A DNA stretch of 64,000 nt from Oopsacas minuta (Eukaryota > Porifera > Hexactinellida > Lyssacinosida > Leucopsacidae), in NCBI GenBank assembly GCA_024704765.1, contig JAKMXF010000335.1, forward strand, positions 1 to 64,000, in the 5' to 3' direction. Shown here one piece after another: positions 9,792 to 20,489 of this stretch. Position numbers and translations under genes: made by a program. Numbering within the stretch: the first letter of the stretch is position 1; each line of letters opens with the position of its first letter. The notes below the pieces were generated by a model. That model was not told the origin of the DNA, made no database searches, and saw only the letters and a program-made list of their open reading frames with translations.

Positions 9792-11090
9792 CTAAACATA
9801 TTTATCCACAAATCTAGCTACTCTCTTATAAGCATCAATACAAGGAGATAATCCTGAGTAATAGAAGTAACCATGGAACATCTTCTCTCCCTCATAATAC
9901 TCAACACTAACTCCACTCACTTCTAACCTTTCCTTAAACAGTAATCCCTCACTAAGTAGAGTATCATATTCTGCTGTTATAAGTAGTGTAGGGGGAAGTA
10001 CAGAGAAATTTGATTGAAATAGCAACGTTGCATATGGACTTAATAGCGTATCAGCATATGAGGAGTATTTCTCAATTAACTCGGTGGGAGGTTGCCATTT
10101 TGATTCTACTATTAAATGAGGGAATTCATTTAATCTTTCCTGATAATTAGCACTCAATTTGGCTATGCTATGATTCAGAATATAAGGTATTAATTCTGTA
10201 TTTCCAATCAAAGCAAGTGACAAGTAAATAGCTATTAATTGAGGGGAAGACATTCTACCATTATTTGTGATAGGGATATAAGAATCTAGTTGTAAATTAA
10301 TCCACTGTAATCTAGGGTATACTGGTATAAGTCCTCTAAGAGGAGCGTGTCGTGTGTCTAGTCCCAATTCGTGCCACTTGAATGCCACATACACGGCGGC
10401 ATGACCACCAAAACTATCTCCCATTATAAATACGCGTTTACTATCAACGCCAAATTCATTACTTCTATAAACAACCTGTTTAACAACTGTAAGACAATCT
10501 TCTTGTGGTTGTGGGAAGCATACCTCTGGACTCTTACGATAGTTAGGCACGAATATCTTGACTTTCATATCATCAGCTAACTGACGTAATGAATAATCAG
10601 ATAGTTTGGGACTCTGCATAATACCCCCTCCCCCATGGAAGTAGAAAACTACAGGGCTATTGGGGGTGTCAATTAGCGTGTTTGGGGTATATACATATGT
10701 AACTATACCGTCTATAAGTAAATCTTGTACTCGTACAGGGTATTCTAATTGTATATCAGTATATTTAACTGTTGTATTAGATTCTAATTGATTTAACATA
10801 TATCTCAAGCTAGTGTTGAATTCTACTATCCCTGTGTATGATAATGTATTAGCAATAGATACCATGGATGTTATGATGTGAGGGACTGCGTATAGGAAGA
10901 ATTTCAGTGAGCAGGTCATGTCCCTATGCTCATTTGTTAGGTCACATGAAGCTATCCAGAAGTGAAGTGTTACTAGAGATATGAATGCTATTAGTGTGGA
11001 TATGAATGTTAGTTTGTATATATTGGTCAGGGTTGTGTTGTGTTGATTTTTAGGAGATTTGAGTGTGGGCTTGGTTTCTTTTGGATCCAT
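9792..11090 (-). CDS. Arylacetamide deacetylase-like / neutral cholesterol ester hydrolase-like alpha/beta hydrolase
   Basis: A 432-residue hormone-sensitive-lipase-family hydrolase. A single N-terminal hydrophobic segment (about 25-47) fits a type II signal anchor with the catalytic domain in the ER lumen, as in AADAC and NCEH1. The oxyanion motif HGGGG is at 152-156, the nucleophile GDSFGG at 224-229 (Ser226), the acid in AEYDTL (Asp376) and the histidine in FHGYFYY (His407), so the triad is complete. The C-terminal RVARFVDKYV is typical. These enzymes hydrolyse esters or amides of lipids and xenobiotics; the exact substrate is not predictable. It is a single exon ending in TAG, on the same strand as DPM2. 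Confidence 0.85.
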   Translation of the reverse strand: MDPKETKPTLKSPKNQHNTTLTNIYKLTFISTLIAFISLVTLHFWIASCDLTNEHRDMTCSLKFFLYAVPHIITSMVSIANTLSYTGIVEFNTSLRYMLNQLESNTTVKYTDIQLEYPVRVQDLLIDGIVTYVYTPNTLIDTPNSPVVFYFHGGGGIMQSPKLSDYSLRQLADDMKVKIFVPNYRKSPEVCFPQPQEDCLTVVKQVVYRSNEFGVDSKRVFIMGDSFGGHAAVYVAFKWHELGLDTRHAPLRGLIPVYPRLQWINLQLDSYIPITNNGRMSSPQLIAIYLSLALIGNTELIPYILNHSIAKLSANYQERLNEFPHLIVESKWQPPTELIEKYSSYADTLLSPYATLLFQSNFSVLPPTLLITAEYDTLLSEGLLFKERLEVSGVSVEYYEGEKMFHGYFYYSGLSPCIDAYKRVARFVDKYV

Positions 11091-11570
11091 CTTTCATGAA
11101 ATTCTAAATACTAATTCAAAGATACAAATGAGATAAGTGATAACTAGAAGACTAACTAGACCACGACTACCCAGGAAAACCGGGAATTTCAAGCCAGAAA
11201 AGGATAAATCTATTAGGAAGAGCTTGTGTTTTTGTTTTTCAGACCCAACACTAGTGAGTACGTAAGTTATTATTCGTGGAATTTTGGAGCAAAAGTGTCA
11301 AAATTTGGGGACCGTTTTGGCTTCCAAACTTCACTTGAATCCACTAAAGGTGTGAAATAACAAAGTTTTACAAAAGAAAACTGTATCTCAATTAAAAGAT
11401 CAATTTTTTCGATCCAACATAATCTAGTGCCATAAATAAACCCTTAAGGAGTGATGAATTACGTATAATAAAGACATGTACCTACGTATGTACAAGTATA
11501 ATGTAATATATGCACTAAAAAGTCCAAATCGAGTTCAAATATACAAAAGAGCAAAAAACCCCTCAACAAA
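11091..11570. other. Intergenic
   Basis: AT-rich, with no supported gene. The plus-strand ORF at 11476-11661 overlaps the tail of the LRR locus and is a shadow. Confidence 0.4.
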
Positions 11571-11811
11571 TCAGTTATCTACTCTGTCGGTATCAGAGAG
11601 TCTAGGTCGAGTATTTGTAGGGGCCGAATACTTGTTATTTGTGAATTGGGGAGTGGAATAGCTTGATTGAATTTTAGTGAGATTTGGGTCATTCACAGAA
11701 CTGATACCCAAATTAAACGAGAGCTTGCTATCACCGACGAAACTAGGAAATGTAAGGAAACTATTATCCAACATCATTACCTTCTTCAAATTAGATATGT
11801 TGGTTATTTCA
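11571..11811 (-). pseudogene. Out-of-frame C-terminal remnant of the SEFIR-LRR gene
   Basis: Directly after the stop of the LRR reading frame, another frame continues the repeat (SNEITNISNLKKVMMLDNS) and about 45 further residues to 11571. Restoring the leucine spacing needs a single-base change near 11815. This is either a recent frameshift that truncates the protein or an assembly error. Confidence 0.55.
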
Positions 11812-13295
11812 TTAGAGACCCTGCTCTAATGAATTATTATTCAAATATAGCCGTTCTAAACTCTCCAATTGAGCTATATCATCAGTGATTTCTACGATCA
11901 TATTATGATTCATGTATAGAACTTTCAAATTCTTCAATCTCAATACACCAGCTGGAATTGTAGTGAAATAATTCTCACATAAATGGAGATGACGTAATCC
12001 AGTTAGTTTACTGAAGTTTTCAGGTAATACAGTCAATTCATTAGTAGACAACCATAGTATTCGTAATTTATTGAAACACTCACATAAATTGAATTGGGTA
12101 TGTCTGTATCTGGTTGCCATGAGCATATAATTCTTCTAAATGATTTAAACCCGAAAGTTTAACAACCTCCAAATGATTCAGTCTATTATTAGACAACCAT
12201 AATACATGCAAATCTTCATGATAAGGTAAATCTAGTGGTAATTCATTTATATCTTTATAAGAGAGATCTATTACTTTCTTACCAGCTATAGACATCTCGC
12301 TTGTCTGTTCTATGCCAGGTGTAATCAATGGTGTAGCCACACTACGTCTAGGTCTGGTGACGGATAGTTCTGATGCGTTATTGAATAATTTTAGTTGGAG
12401 GGGTTTTTCTCTCTTTTTCTTTTCAACAGCTGGTAATTCTCCGATATTGTCGGAATTTGGGGCACTCTCTTCTTTGTTAGCGTCAGTCACTTCGCCGTTT
12501 TCTTGGCCTATATCTTCTGTCACGGTTACTTGCACATCATGCACACATTCCTCTGGTGCAGTATCGTAACCAGGACGGATTTTACTTAACAGCTGTTCAA
12601 AATTCTTTTGTAGCGTCAGTTTGGGCATATCCATTAGGTGAATGACGTTCACATCAGCCAATACAGGTGGGATGATATTGTTAGGATCTGGCGTAAAACT
12701 AACTACGATTGTACGGTTAGGAAGTTCATTAACAAAATTCTCCAGTATACGTAGCTTAGGGAGAGAGGTCTGTAGAGAAATGCAGGTATGTTGCTGACAG
12801 ATAAACTGGAAATATGATTCAGATATCACTATGATAAAGTAGTCACATTGTTTTAACTGCTCTCCAGCCCAGGTATCAGACTTTTCCTCTGAGCCGAATT
12901 GGTCTACAGATACGTAGATACGTTCATCAGTTAGAGTTTGAGAGAGATTGCATACTCGTGCTTTCTCATATTCTACACGGAACTTCCTGAGATGATCATC
13001 TTGCTCTGAGTTAATTGGAAGGAGGGAAATTGGGTCGTGACAGTATGAGATGAATAGTCTGGTTGGACCTGGGGGAATTTCTTCTGTGTCTCTAAAAGAA
13101 ATTGAATATAAGTACATAATTTCTACAAATACAGGTCTACTTTACTTTAACGAAAACTATACTTTTTCTATTGCCAGAAGTAAACTAAGAATTTTGACCA
13201 AAGAACATATTAGAAATTGAATATTCACTTCTAGGTCAAATGGAAATTCGCTAGGACAGTGCTTACCTGGTAGCTCTAGAACGTTTAGACATCAT
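11812..13295 (-). CDS. SEFIR(TIR-like)-domain leucine-rich repeat protein
   Basis: I model three exons: 13267-13295 (MMSKRSRAT), 12084-13091 and 11812-12010, with AG/GT borders, coding 411 residues. Residues about 15-180 are a SEFIR/TIR-like domain: TRLFISYCHD, then YVSVDQFGSEEKSDTW, then CDYFIIVISESYF. This is the order expected of the IL-17-receptor/Act1 adaptor fold, including the DQ-F and W landmarks. A Glu/Lys-rich linker follows, then 23-residue leucine-rich repeats (LHVLWLSNNRLNHL, LEELYAHGNQIQ, LRHLHLCENYFTTIP, LKVLYMNHNMI). No signal peptide or TM is seen, so it should be cytosolic, plausibly in immune-type signalling. The 73-nt second intron encodes an out-of-frame LRR unit, and the last repeat is cut by a frameshift. 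The gene could therefore be decaying. Confidence 0.65.
12011..12083 (-). other. 73-nt intron that encodes a complete LRR unit
   Basis: It begins GTGAGTG and ends AACTTCAG. Read in the downstream exon's frame it gives LRILWLSTNELTVLP, a normal 23-residue LRR once flanking residues are included. With it removed, the neighbouring repeats join at exactly 23 residues (HGNQIQTYPIQF-I-KLTG). With it retained, TGA is met at once. 73 is not a multiple of three. Confidence 0.55.
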
Positions 13296-14006
13296 ATTGC
13301 TATCTAATGGGTAGATAAAGGATAATGAAGTGGGTTTCCCTGCTCCTCAGGTCCCGATTTTTTCGTAACAAGTAGTATACAGCAATAGATTTGCCCGATA
13401 GAAATGTACTATATTTGTCTGCCCCCAGACAATATAGTACATTTCTATCGGGTGTAAACGGCCTATTAATAACTTTTTTCATGGAGATAGAGTCCAGTAT
13501 CGCATGGTAATTAGTGTGGATAATCGCAAATTCGCGTGTTTGCAAGGAAAATTCTTCAAAATTCGAATTGCTAATATGAGATTGCCACTGTATACTACAA
13601 AATTCAGAAAAACAATATTATAGAATAAAGAACAAATGGAGCTTTCCATCCAGAGGAATTAAGGAAAATTACATGTAATACCGGACTAATTATGTATTTG
13701 GACTGAATTATTCAAAACTGTGAGAATAAGTGAATTCATAGCACAATGGGTATCACTTATAAGAACATAAATATTTTGCTACTCCCAAGGCTGTTTATAT
13801 AAGCGATAAACACTGTTAATTAGAATAACACAAAGGACAATACCCATAGTCCCATACCTATGTGATGAGATAACAAGCAGGGAGTATGAGAATATAAGAC
13901 TGCACTAAAGCTATATCTATATGTTATGTGTGGGTATTTTCGTACACAAATTGTATCTATTAATGAAATACGTAGAATCAATTCAGATAATAACAGTATT
14001 GAGATA
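13296..14006. other. Intergenic with a long perfect hairpin
   Basis: Between the SEFIR-LRR start and the NHL-type locus. The main feature is the hairpin at 13394-13452 (own entry). The minus-strand ORF at 13300-13545 runs through that hairpin and is not supported. The rest is AT-rich and featureless. Confidence 0.45.
13394..13452. repeat. Near-perfect 28-bp inverted repeat (hairpin)
   Basis: The left arm begins CCCGATAGAAATGTACTATA and ends TTGTCTG; the right arm is its reverse complement apart from one T. The loop is about four C residues. It does not extend to a recognisable transposon end. Such a high-identity palindrome is either young or under selection for structure. Confidence 0.8.
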
Positions 14007-15289
14007 TTACAGATATGAGAATGCCTGTAGTTCGTTATGATCTTTATGGTCTACTGTTATAATAGTGAATACATCATATACTGCTATTCCTCTTAGATCA
14101 GTGAATTCTCCTGGAGCTGATCCTTCTTTACCGATTTTAGTAATCAGTTTCCTTTCATTAGAGAATATCTTGACTTGAGAATAACCTGAATCTGCTAGTA
14201 TTATAATTAGTTGTTGATCCATACTAAAGAATCAAACCTCATTCAACATATCTTTGTGTATAATACATCTAGTCAGTCTGCCTTGTTTGGAGAAAGCTTG
14301 TATAGGATAATCTGAGTCAGTGAAACAAACGTATACTTCATCTTTAGCTAGTGATATATCTCTGATAAAAGTGTTATCTTGCTTGAATTGAGTGATTAGA
14401 GATATTCTCTTTTCTTCATTCATCTCAGAGGTTAGGACTGTTAACTTCATATTCCTATATTCACCCACATAGATATGTGTATTGTCATTACAGATACATG
14501 ATAGTTGATACTCGTAAGTTTTATGAGATTCCCTCTTGAGGGTAGATTTGTTGAATTTAACTATTCTATTTCTACACTGTACTAATATAGAGTTATGTAG
14601 AATGAGGATATTCTCTGGATCAGCCATTACTTCATCTTTGAAAGAATTAACCCATTCTCCATTTCTAGAGAATATCTGTACTCTGTGTATGGAATCTGTC
14701 ACATAAATCTCATCATTAATAGAATCAATAACTATACCACATGGATTATATAGTTGATTATCTTGCTTGCCTCTGTCACAAGAACTCCATTTCAGTTGAA
14801 TAGGAGTGTTTTCTTCAAACTTTACAATTCTCTGATCACAACTAAACAGTGTATTGATACTCTCTCTCAACTCTCTCACTTTACAATTCAGATTGATAAA
14901 AGGGATATCTATATTCATTTCTCTTTTCACTGACTCTATTGCTTCAGGTATCTTGTCAAGAGGATTGGGTAGAGATGGGTCTAAGTCTTGGAAGAGTTTT
15001 TCCAGTTCACTTTTACGTTTGTTTATCTCTTCTATCTGTTTATTGATTTCATTTCTTCTCTTGTTCATCCTTTGATAGCTTCATCCCAGATACCTTCCAA
15101 TTCCCTGATAATCAGCTGAGTCTTGTCTTCAATGAGCTCTTTCATTTCTTCACTGACTCTCCTCACGAGTGACTTCTTGCTATCAATCACTTCTCTCAAT
15201 GTATTCATTCTGTCCTGTAGCTTGTTAGGGACTGGCATCAAGCTAACAGGTTCACAGGCTGGATTCTCGTTGTTTGGTGCAGTAGCCAT
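14007..15289 (-). pseudogene. NHL-repeat coiled-coil protein (TRIM-like without RING), two lesions
   Basis: Three consecutive open segments on the minus strand form one gene. Residues 1-74 (15289-15065) are a helical coiled-coil start. The next segment (15068-14232) begins in another frame by an ATGA overlap, continues the coiled coil (MNKRRNEINKQIEEINKRK) and enters a beta-propeller (NPCGIVIDSINDEIYVTDS, RVQIFSRNGEWV). It stops at TGA after MLNEV, and the same frame resumes with DSGYSQVKIFSNERK and ends at 14007. So there is one frameshift near 15066 and one in-frame TGA near 14232. Layout matches the intact gene at 51097-52365, which lacks RING and B-box too. Members of this type often act as adaptors; no function is claimed. 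Confidence 0.7.
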
Positions 15290-15423
15290 TTCTTAGTTTA
15301 CTATACAATTAGTATAATACTGATATTATTTAGAAAGTGGATATTTCCTGTTCTCGCTCGCTTATGCATATTGAATATCTAATTACTAAATACACCATCT
15401 ACTAGTGGTCACAGAATTATCTA

Positions 15424-15625
15424 CAGTAAACTCTCGTTATAACCAAAGATGGATCTAGGTTCAACCATCAGGTGTGGGGTTTTGACTTCAAGCTTACTGC
15501 TTATACTCTCCCCTCAGGGGGTTTTAAGAAATATTCTCAGGGTTTTTGTATTCAGATTCATAGTTCAAGGAGGTAACCTCCCTCTGAGGGGTGGCTAGAT
15601 AAATACTGGTTATAACAATGTGATA
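15424..15625. mobile_element. Possible MITE carrying the CCCTCAGGGGG repeat
   Basis: CAGTAAACTCTCGTTATAAC follows a TA at 15422-15423. The complementary TGGTTATAAC occurs near 15608, but the rest of the right end is degraded. The interior (15480-15605) is the dispersed palindromic repeat also seen inverted at 4655-4800. Confidence 0.35.
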
Positions 15626-15974
15626 AATTACTTTCTCTAGCTGGAATTAATTCACTTCACTCCGCCTTATTACAAAATGAATCCAAGCAACGAGCATAGT
15701 TACATAACGATATTACACATGATACGCTACTAATGAATGCTAAAAAATTGGGTACTTCGCAAAAATATATCCAATTATATAAATTTATGTATATTGTATA
15801 CTACTAAATGGATGGAAAAGAAGTAGTAAGTAAATTTGAAAAATAGTGTTCAATCGCAATGGGCTGACATATAACTCGTAATCTACGTTGACTAAGATTC
15901 CAATATCTGAAGTTCAAATATGAACTATAAATTGGAATACAAATACATTGAGAGTAACAAAGAAATAACAACAA

Positions 15975-17422
15975 ATGATGAACTATAGAATAATTTGCTT
16001 TGTTGCACTATTTGCTGCTACATACGCACAATTCCCTCAACTCTCCAGGAGCTACTCGTTTGAAGCAACAGCAACAATAATTGTAACAAAGAATACATTA
16101 TCTACAACAATATACACACAGTATAATGTGGCTAGTGATAGTACACGTCTCCTTGTATTGGAGGATACACTCACAGAGAGAGGATCCTCGAGAACTACTA
16201 TTGTAAGTCTGAATGATGAAGCGTCGTATAACATAGGTATATTTGGCCATTGCAATATGCATCCAATCACAGGGAATCCAAATAGGCCATTCAGGAACCC
16301 TGCAAACCCTTGGGCGATCTTCAATCAGGCAGTAGAAAATCCATTGGGTACATTCACTTACATAGATGGAAATGTTACACTAGTGCTCAGGATAATTGAC
16401 GGACTCCCGGCAATGTATATCGAGACAACAAAACTCAACACAACTGGCAATGAAACATCTGAATTATCGATAATGATAAACAGATTCAATAACCAGAAGC
16501 CTCGATTTTCCACATTCACGATACCAGAAACATGTTCAAACTTCATATGTAAAGCATGTTTTGACCAAAACATGACAAGAACAACAACTGGTACTCTTAG
16601 AACAAGTATAGTACAACAAGAACAACAACTGGTACTCCTAGTACAAGTAATAGCACAACAAGAACAACAACTGGTACTCCTAGCACAAGTAATAGCACAA
16701 CAAGAACAACAACTCCTAACTGCACAAGGTACCCTAAACAGTAATAGCACAACAAGAACAACAACTGGTACTCCTAGCACAAGTAATAGCACAACAAGAA
16801 CAACAACTGGTACTCCTAGAACAAATAGCACAACAAGAACAACAACTGGTACTCCTACCACAAGTAATAGCACAACAAGAACAACAACTGGTACTCCTAG
16901 CACAAGTAATAGCACAACAAGAACAACAACTGGTACTCCTAGCACAAGTAATAGCACAACAAGAACAACAACTGGTACTCCTAGAACAAATAGCACAACA
17001 AGAACAACAACTGGTACTCCTAGCACAAGTAATAGCACAACAAGAACAACAACTGGTACTCCTAGAACAAATAGCACAACAAGAACAACAACTGGTACTC
17101 CTACACAAGTAATAGCACAACAAGAACAACAACTGGTACTCCTAGAACAAATAGCACAACAAGAACAACAACTGGTACTCCTAGAACAAATAGCACAACA
17201 AGAACAACAACTGGTACTCCTAGCACAATTACTAATACCTTGAGAACAACCAGTAGGACCCCTAGACTGACTACTACGAGATTTAGCAGTACCTCAACAC
17301 GCTCTAGTACATCCACGGGTTCTTCTTCTACTGCTGCCCCCATTAGCTCTGCTGGCACTATACTCAGCAGTTTCCTAATAGTATTATTTGCCCTGGTTGT
17401 ATTACTCCTATTTATGGCGTAA
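15975..17422 (+). CDS. Secreted GPI-anchored mucin-like family, member A (stalk frameshifted)
   Basis: MMNYRIICFVALFAATYAQ is a signal peptide. A 180-residue ectodomain follows with the family landmarks: FPQLSRSYSF, YNVASDSTR, NDEASYN-C, NPWAIFNQAVENPLGTF, IDGLPAMYIE, FSTFTIPETC and ICKACF. Then comes a 42/39-bp minisatellite coding TTRTTTGTPSTSNS. Single-base losses near 16609 and 17102 move the frame; between and after them the same repeat is read as QQEQQLVLLAQVIA. The uninterrupted frame stops at 17243. The expected end lies in another frame at 17240-17422: TRSSTSTGSSS, then SSAGTILSSFLIVLF and a hydrophobic terminus without basic residues, typical of a GPI signal. It is either frameshifted or mis-sequenced in the repeat. 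The family is lineage-specific to my knowledge. Confidence 0.65.
16566..17232 (+). repeat. 42/39-bp coding minisatellite
   Basis: About 15 units of AGCACAACAAGAACAACAAC plus TGGTACTCCTAG plus ACAAGTAAT. The 39-bp version lacks one codon. Two of the three plus-strand frames are free of stops, and the minus strand is also open in places. Indels that are not multiples of three occur near 16609, 16720-16740 and 17102. Confidence 0.9.
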
Positions 17423-17985
17423 CCGGAACTGTATTTACTAGTGTTTGGTGGTTTGTATTTTACATTTTAATCTATAAGTCATATTTGCATGCAATCATAT
17501 GTGTATGGTTATTTTGTGTGATAAATTACATAAGTATTCTCAACAACTAAATATATATTTGCTTATGAGCATCCGAGTTCGCTCGCTCAAATTCTCACAT
17601 GTATATTTAAAGTAAATAAACAATTGAAATATATATTAATCAATTCATTTTTCAAATTTATACTTTGCTAAATTCGAGGCACGAAGTGCCGAGTCTCATG
17701 CGAACATAAAACGTCTGCAATCCGTGCACGCGAGCAAGCGAAGCGGTTCGTCTACATTATGATACTAGTACAAAAAGTATTACACTAGTGTGACATAATA
17801 GGTTGGTTTCTTGTATGGCAGCATACATATACTTACTAATTTGTCTGGTTTATGAGAGTATATTACTCAGTGTAATTGCATTATATTCACTTGCAGATCG
17901 TAATTGATAATTATTTACCAATTCCGAAGCATAAAAACTATAAATAATATACATTACTTTTAGAAATACCAAGAGTCAATACAAG
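17423..17985. other. Intergenic between family members A and B
   Basis: AT-rich. Around 17685-17750 there are GC-rich palindromic motifs (GAGGCACGAAGTGCCGAG and GCGAGCAAGCGAAGCGGTTC). No gene is present. Confidence 0.4.
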
Positions 17986-18693
17986 ATGAAGCGTCTAATA
18001 ATCTGCATATTCACACTGTTTGCTGTTACCAACACACAATTCCCTCCACTACCGCCCAGCTTTTCGTTTAAAGGAGATGGTGATTTTTTTGTATTTTTCG
18101 CTCCACGGCCCTCTTACCCAATAGCTAGGTATAATGTAGCTAATGATGTTACAAGAGGACTACAATTTGTAGATATTAGTATACTTCTACCTGGATCACC
18201 CATTAATGTATATGGTATTTATAGTGTAAATGATAACGCTACTTATATTGATCAAGATGGTGTGTGTTCAGCCAACACTTTTAGTGATCTAGTTCCTTTT
18301 CTGGCCGATTCAAATACTTGGGATCTGTTTGCAACAGCTAACGAGAATCCAGCTGGGCAATTCACTACACCTTCTTATAACGCATCAGTTATAATAGAAG
18401 ATGGACTACCTGTACTATTCGTTGATGGGGGTGGTAGTGAAGGTGTATCAGTAATTGACATAACCAACTAGAGGAACGAAACACCTCCATTTTCTACCTT
18501 CACGTTACCTGAGGTATGTTCCAACTCCGTTTGTGATTCATGTTATGCACCTACCACAGACAGCCCTACATCCATTCCCAGCTCTGCTGGTAATATAGCT
18601 AGCAGTTTGTTACTATTGCTAGCTACTCTTTTCTACAGTATAATTATCACCAACAGCATTATACTAGTGTGTCCATATATGTGTGTATTCTAG
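17986..18693 (+). pseudogene. GPI-mucin family member B, single in-frame TAG
   Basis: The signal peptide MKRLIICIFTLFAVTNTQ and ectodomain follow the family: RYNVANDVTRGLQF, GIYSVNDNATYIDQDGVC, SNTWDLFATANENPAGQF and IIEDGLPVLF. TAG at 18469-18471 interrupts just before NETPPFSTFTLPEVC. The same frame then runs on through VCDSCY, a very short stalk (TDSPTSIPSSAG), a hydrophobic tail and a stop at 18691. By alignment the TAG replaces an aromatic codon. Everything else is intact over 235 codons, so this is a recent null allele or a readthrough gene. Confidence 0.7.
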
Positions 18694-18772
18694 GTTATAA
18701 GATATACTCTATATGTGTCCTTATTTGTTACCGTCAGCATGAAATTCCTTTCATTATAGGGCCCACATTACC

Positions 18773-18919
18773 ATGTTTGGGAAATTTCACGTTGACAACG
18801 CCACAACGCAGGATTGTGACGCATTCTATTCTCAAAAGTGTTCGGAAGATGGTGAAGTGACTCATCAAATTGCTGGAAATTTAATGCTGATTATGAATAT
18901 CACAATGAATAATGGCTAA
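18773..18919 (+). other. 48-codon ORF, possible protein remnant
   Basis: It starts MFGKFHVDNATTQDCDAFYS, contains CSEDGEVTHQIAGNLML and then stops. Two cysteines and an N-glycosylation motif give it the look of an extracellular fragment. TTCATTATAG, a possible splice acceptor, lies just upstream. I cannot assign it; it lies between two members of the GPI-mucin array. Confidence 0.25.
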
Positions 18920-19565
18920 CACTCGATTACACAAGTCAGATAGTTTTGAAAAATACTTCCCCCTGTCGGCCAGTCGGCCTTTGGGGTGATAACAAACGAA
19001 AGCTATCACCCATTGACTATTATCAGACATTTTCTATGTTCAAAGATGTATACCTTGCAAAAAGTCGCTATTAGAATTATTGCTCAAAATGGTACCAACG
19101 TCCAACCAACCCTTCTGGCTCATGGCCCATAATGCAGTTACTGTATTTGGATAATTACTTTTACGCATAGGTAGAAATTAGAGAATTTGTTAGCATATAA
19201 CTAGGTTTGATAGAACCAGATTGTAAATCTTTTTATAGCTGTCAGAGATATTAAAGTTCAACAGCCTTAGAGTTATAAATGATATATCGATGCCCGGACA
19301 ATGCCTCAGGGCTGGATATGCCACTGAAGTACATTGTATTAGTAGCCCATGACAGATATTATTCAAGTTTATGAGTCACAGACTTGTATTTATAGCAAGT
19401 CTGGGAAGCATAAAATACTTACAATTATAGCATCTAAATATTAGATGATTTGTAAATGCTCACTGCCAAATATGCCAATGATAACAAAATAACACATGCT
19501 ATATTATTCTTGAGGTGTTTAAGAGTGAGGGCCTCGTACAAATTGTAACTGGTAATTGCTGTAGT
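18920..19565. other. Intergenic within the array
   Basis: No gene is supported. GC-rich patch at 18955-18995 (CTGTCGGCCAGTCGGCC). Otherwise AT-rich. Confidence 0.4.
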
Positions 19566-19812
19566 TTCAAATACGCAACTACCTCAACTCTGAGCCAGCT
19601 TTCCATTTTACGGACCTGGTTTATATATTATAGGTCACCTAACCCTTTCCCAAAGCATTTGCCTTGGTATAATGTAGCTAACGATATCACGAGCGGACTG
19701 CGATTAGAAAATTCCAATGGCGAGTGTTTGAGAAACTCTTTCAGAGAACAAAATCCCTTCCTAGTCAATTCAAATCAGCCAACTATAACATTCTCTATTT
19801 CAACACTTGGAT
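19566..19812 (+). pseudogene. GPI-mucin family member C, decayed
   Basis: The beginning reads TQLPQL, a stop, ASFPF in one frame. Another frame then gives PWYNVANDITSGLRLEN, followed directly by NGECLRNSFREQNPFLVNSN. About 30 residues of the family are missing between GLRLEN and the Cys motif, and no C-terminus is found. It is a clear relic between members B and D. Confidence 0.7.
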
Positions 19813-20489
19813 AAACAGTTGCTTCTACTAGATCTATGAAATACCAATCACAATAAACAGCTACAGGAATACAGTTGTAAGTAATGCTATATGTTATGTT
19901 CTTGCAGCATTTTAACAAGTACACAGATATAATAACTGATAATTAGATAGCCATTTGCAGGTGGATAATGTAAGGGCAGTTAGTAACTGATATCCTATTG
20001 AGATAACTATCATCAGTAATCAGTAGTACCGCCCCCCTGTTAGTTAATACTATTGTGTTGATTTTGTGAACAGAATTAGTTCACTAACAGTTTCCCTATA
20101 AATGTGTATAATGATGAGATGATAGCTGTAGCCAGGGTTTTATATTTGATTCAGTATTAATCTTTAGGAATACTGGGGGGATCCCAGGGCACACCCCGAT
20201 CTGTATAAAACCCTGCTATAGCTGAATATTTATCTTCGAGTTATCCTGAAATATACTCAATTATATAATCAAATTTAACTGCATGGAAAGGGCCATTTAT
20301 TCTTTGTTTCGAACTTTGACAAAAATTCAAACAATATTTTCAGAATTCTCATCAACTCACAAATTTTAATCCCTTGAAAGCCACTCAATCCAACCTCTTT
20401 GTGTAATTGGAACATTCACGAATTTTGCCAATTCTCTTGAGAGTTGAAATTATACTCCCTGTACAAATATTATTCCTAAACAATAATTA
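19813..20489. other. Intergenic between members C and D
   Basis: AT-rich and without coding support. CCCAGGGCACACCCCGATC near 20185 is the only GC-rich patch. Confidence 0.4.

Noticed and set aside
13300-13545. 81-codon minus-strand ORF
   Set aside because: Runs through the long hairpin and has no protein-like features.
15065-15068. ATGA overlap as a translational coupling site
   Set aside because: This is a eukaryotic gene; the overlap is better explained as a one-base frameshift within one NHL-type protein.
16358-17132. Long minus-strand ORFs rich in VVLVVLLLVLGVP or SCCSCCAI
   Set aside because: They are mirror readings of the plus-strand stalk minisatellite, which happens to lack stops in several frames.
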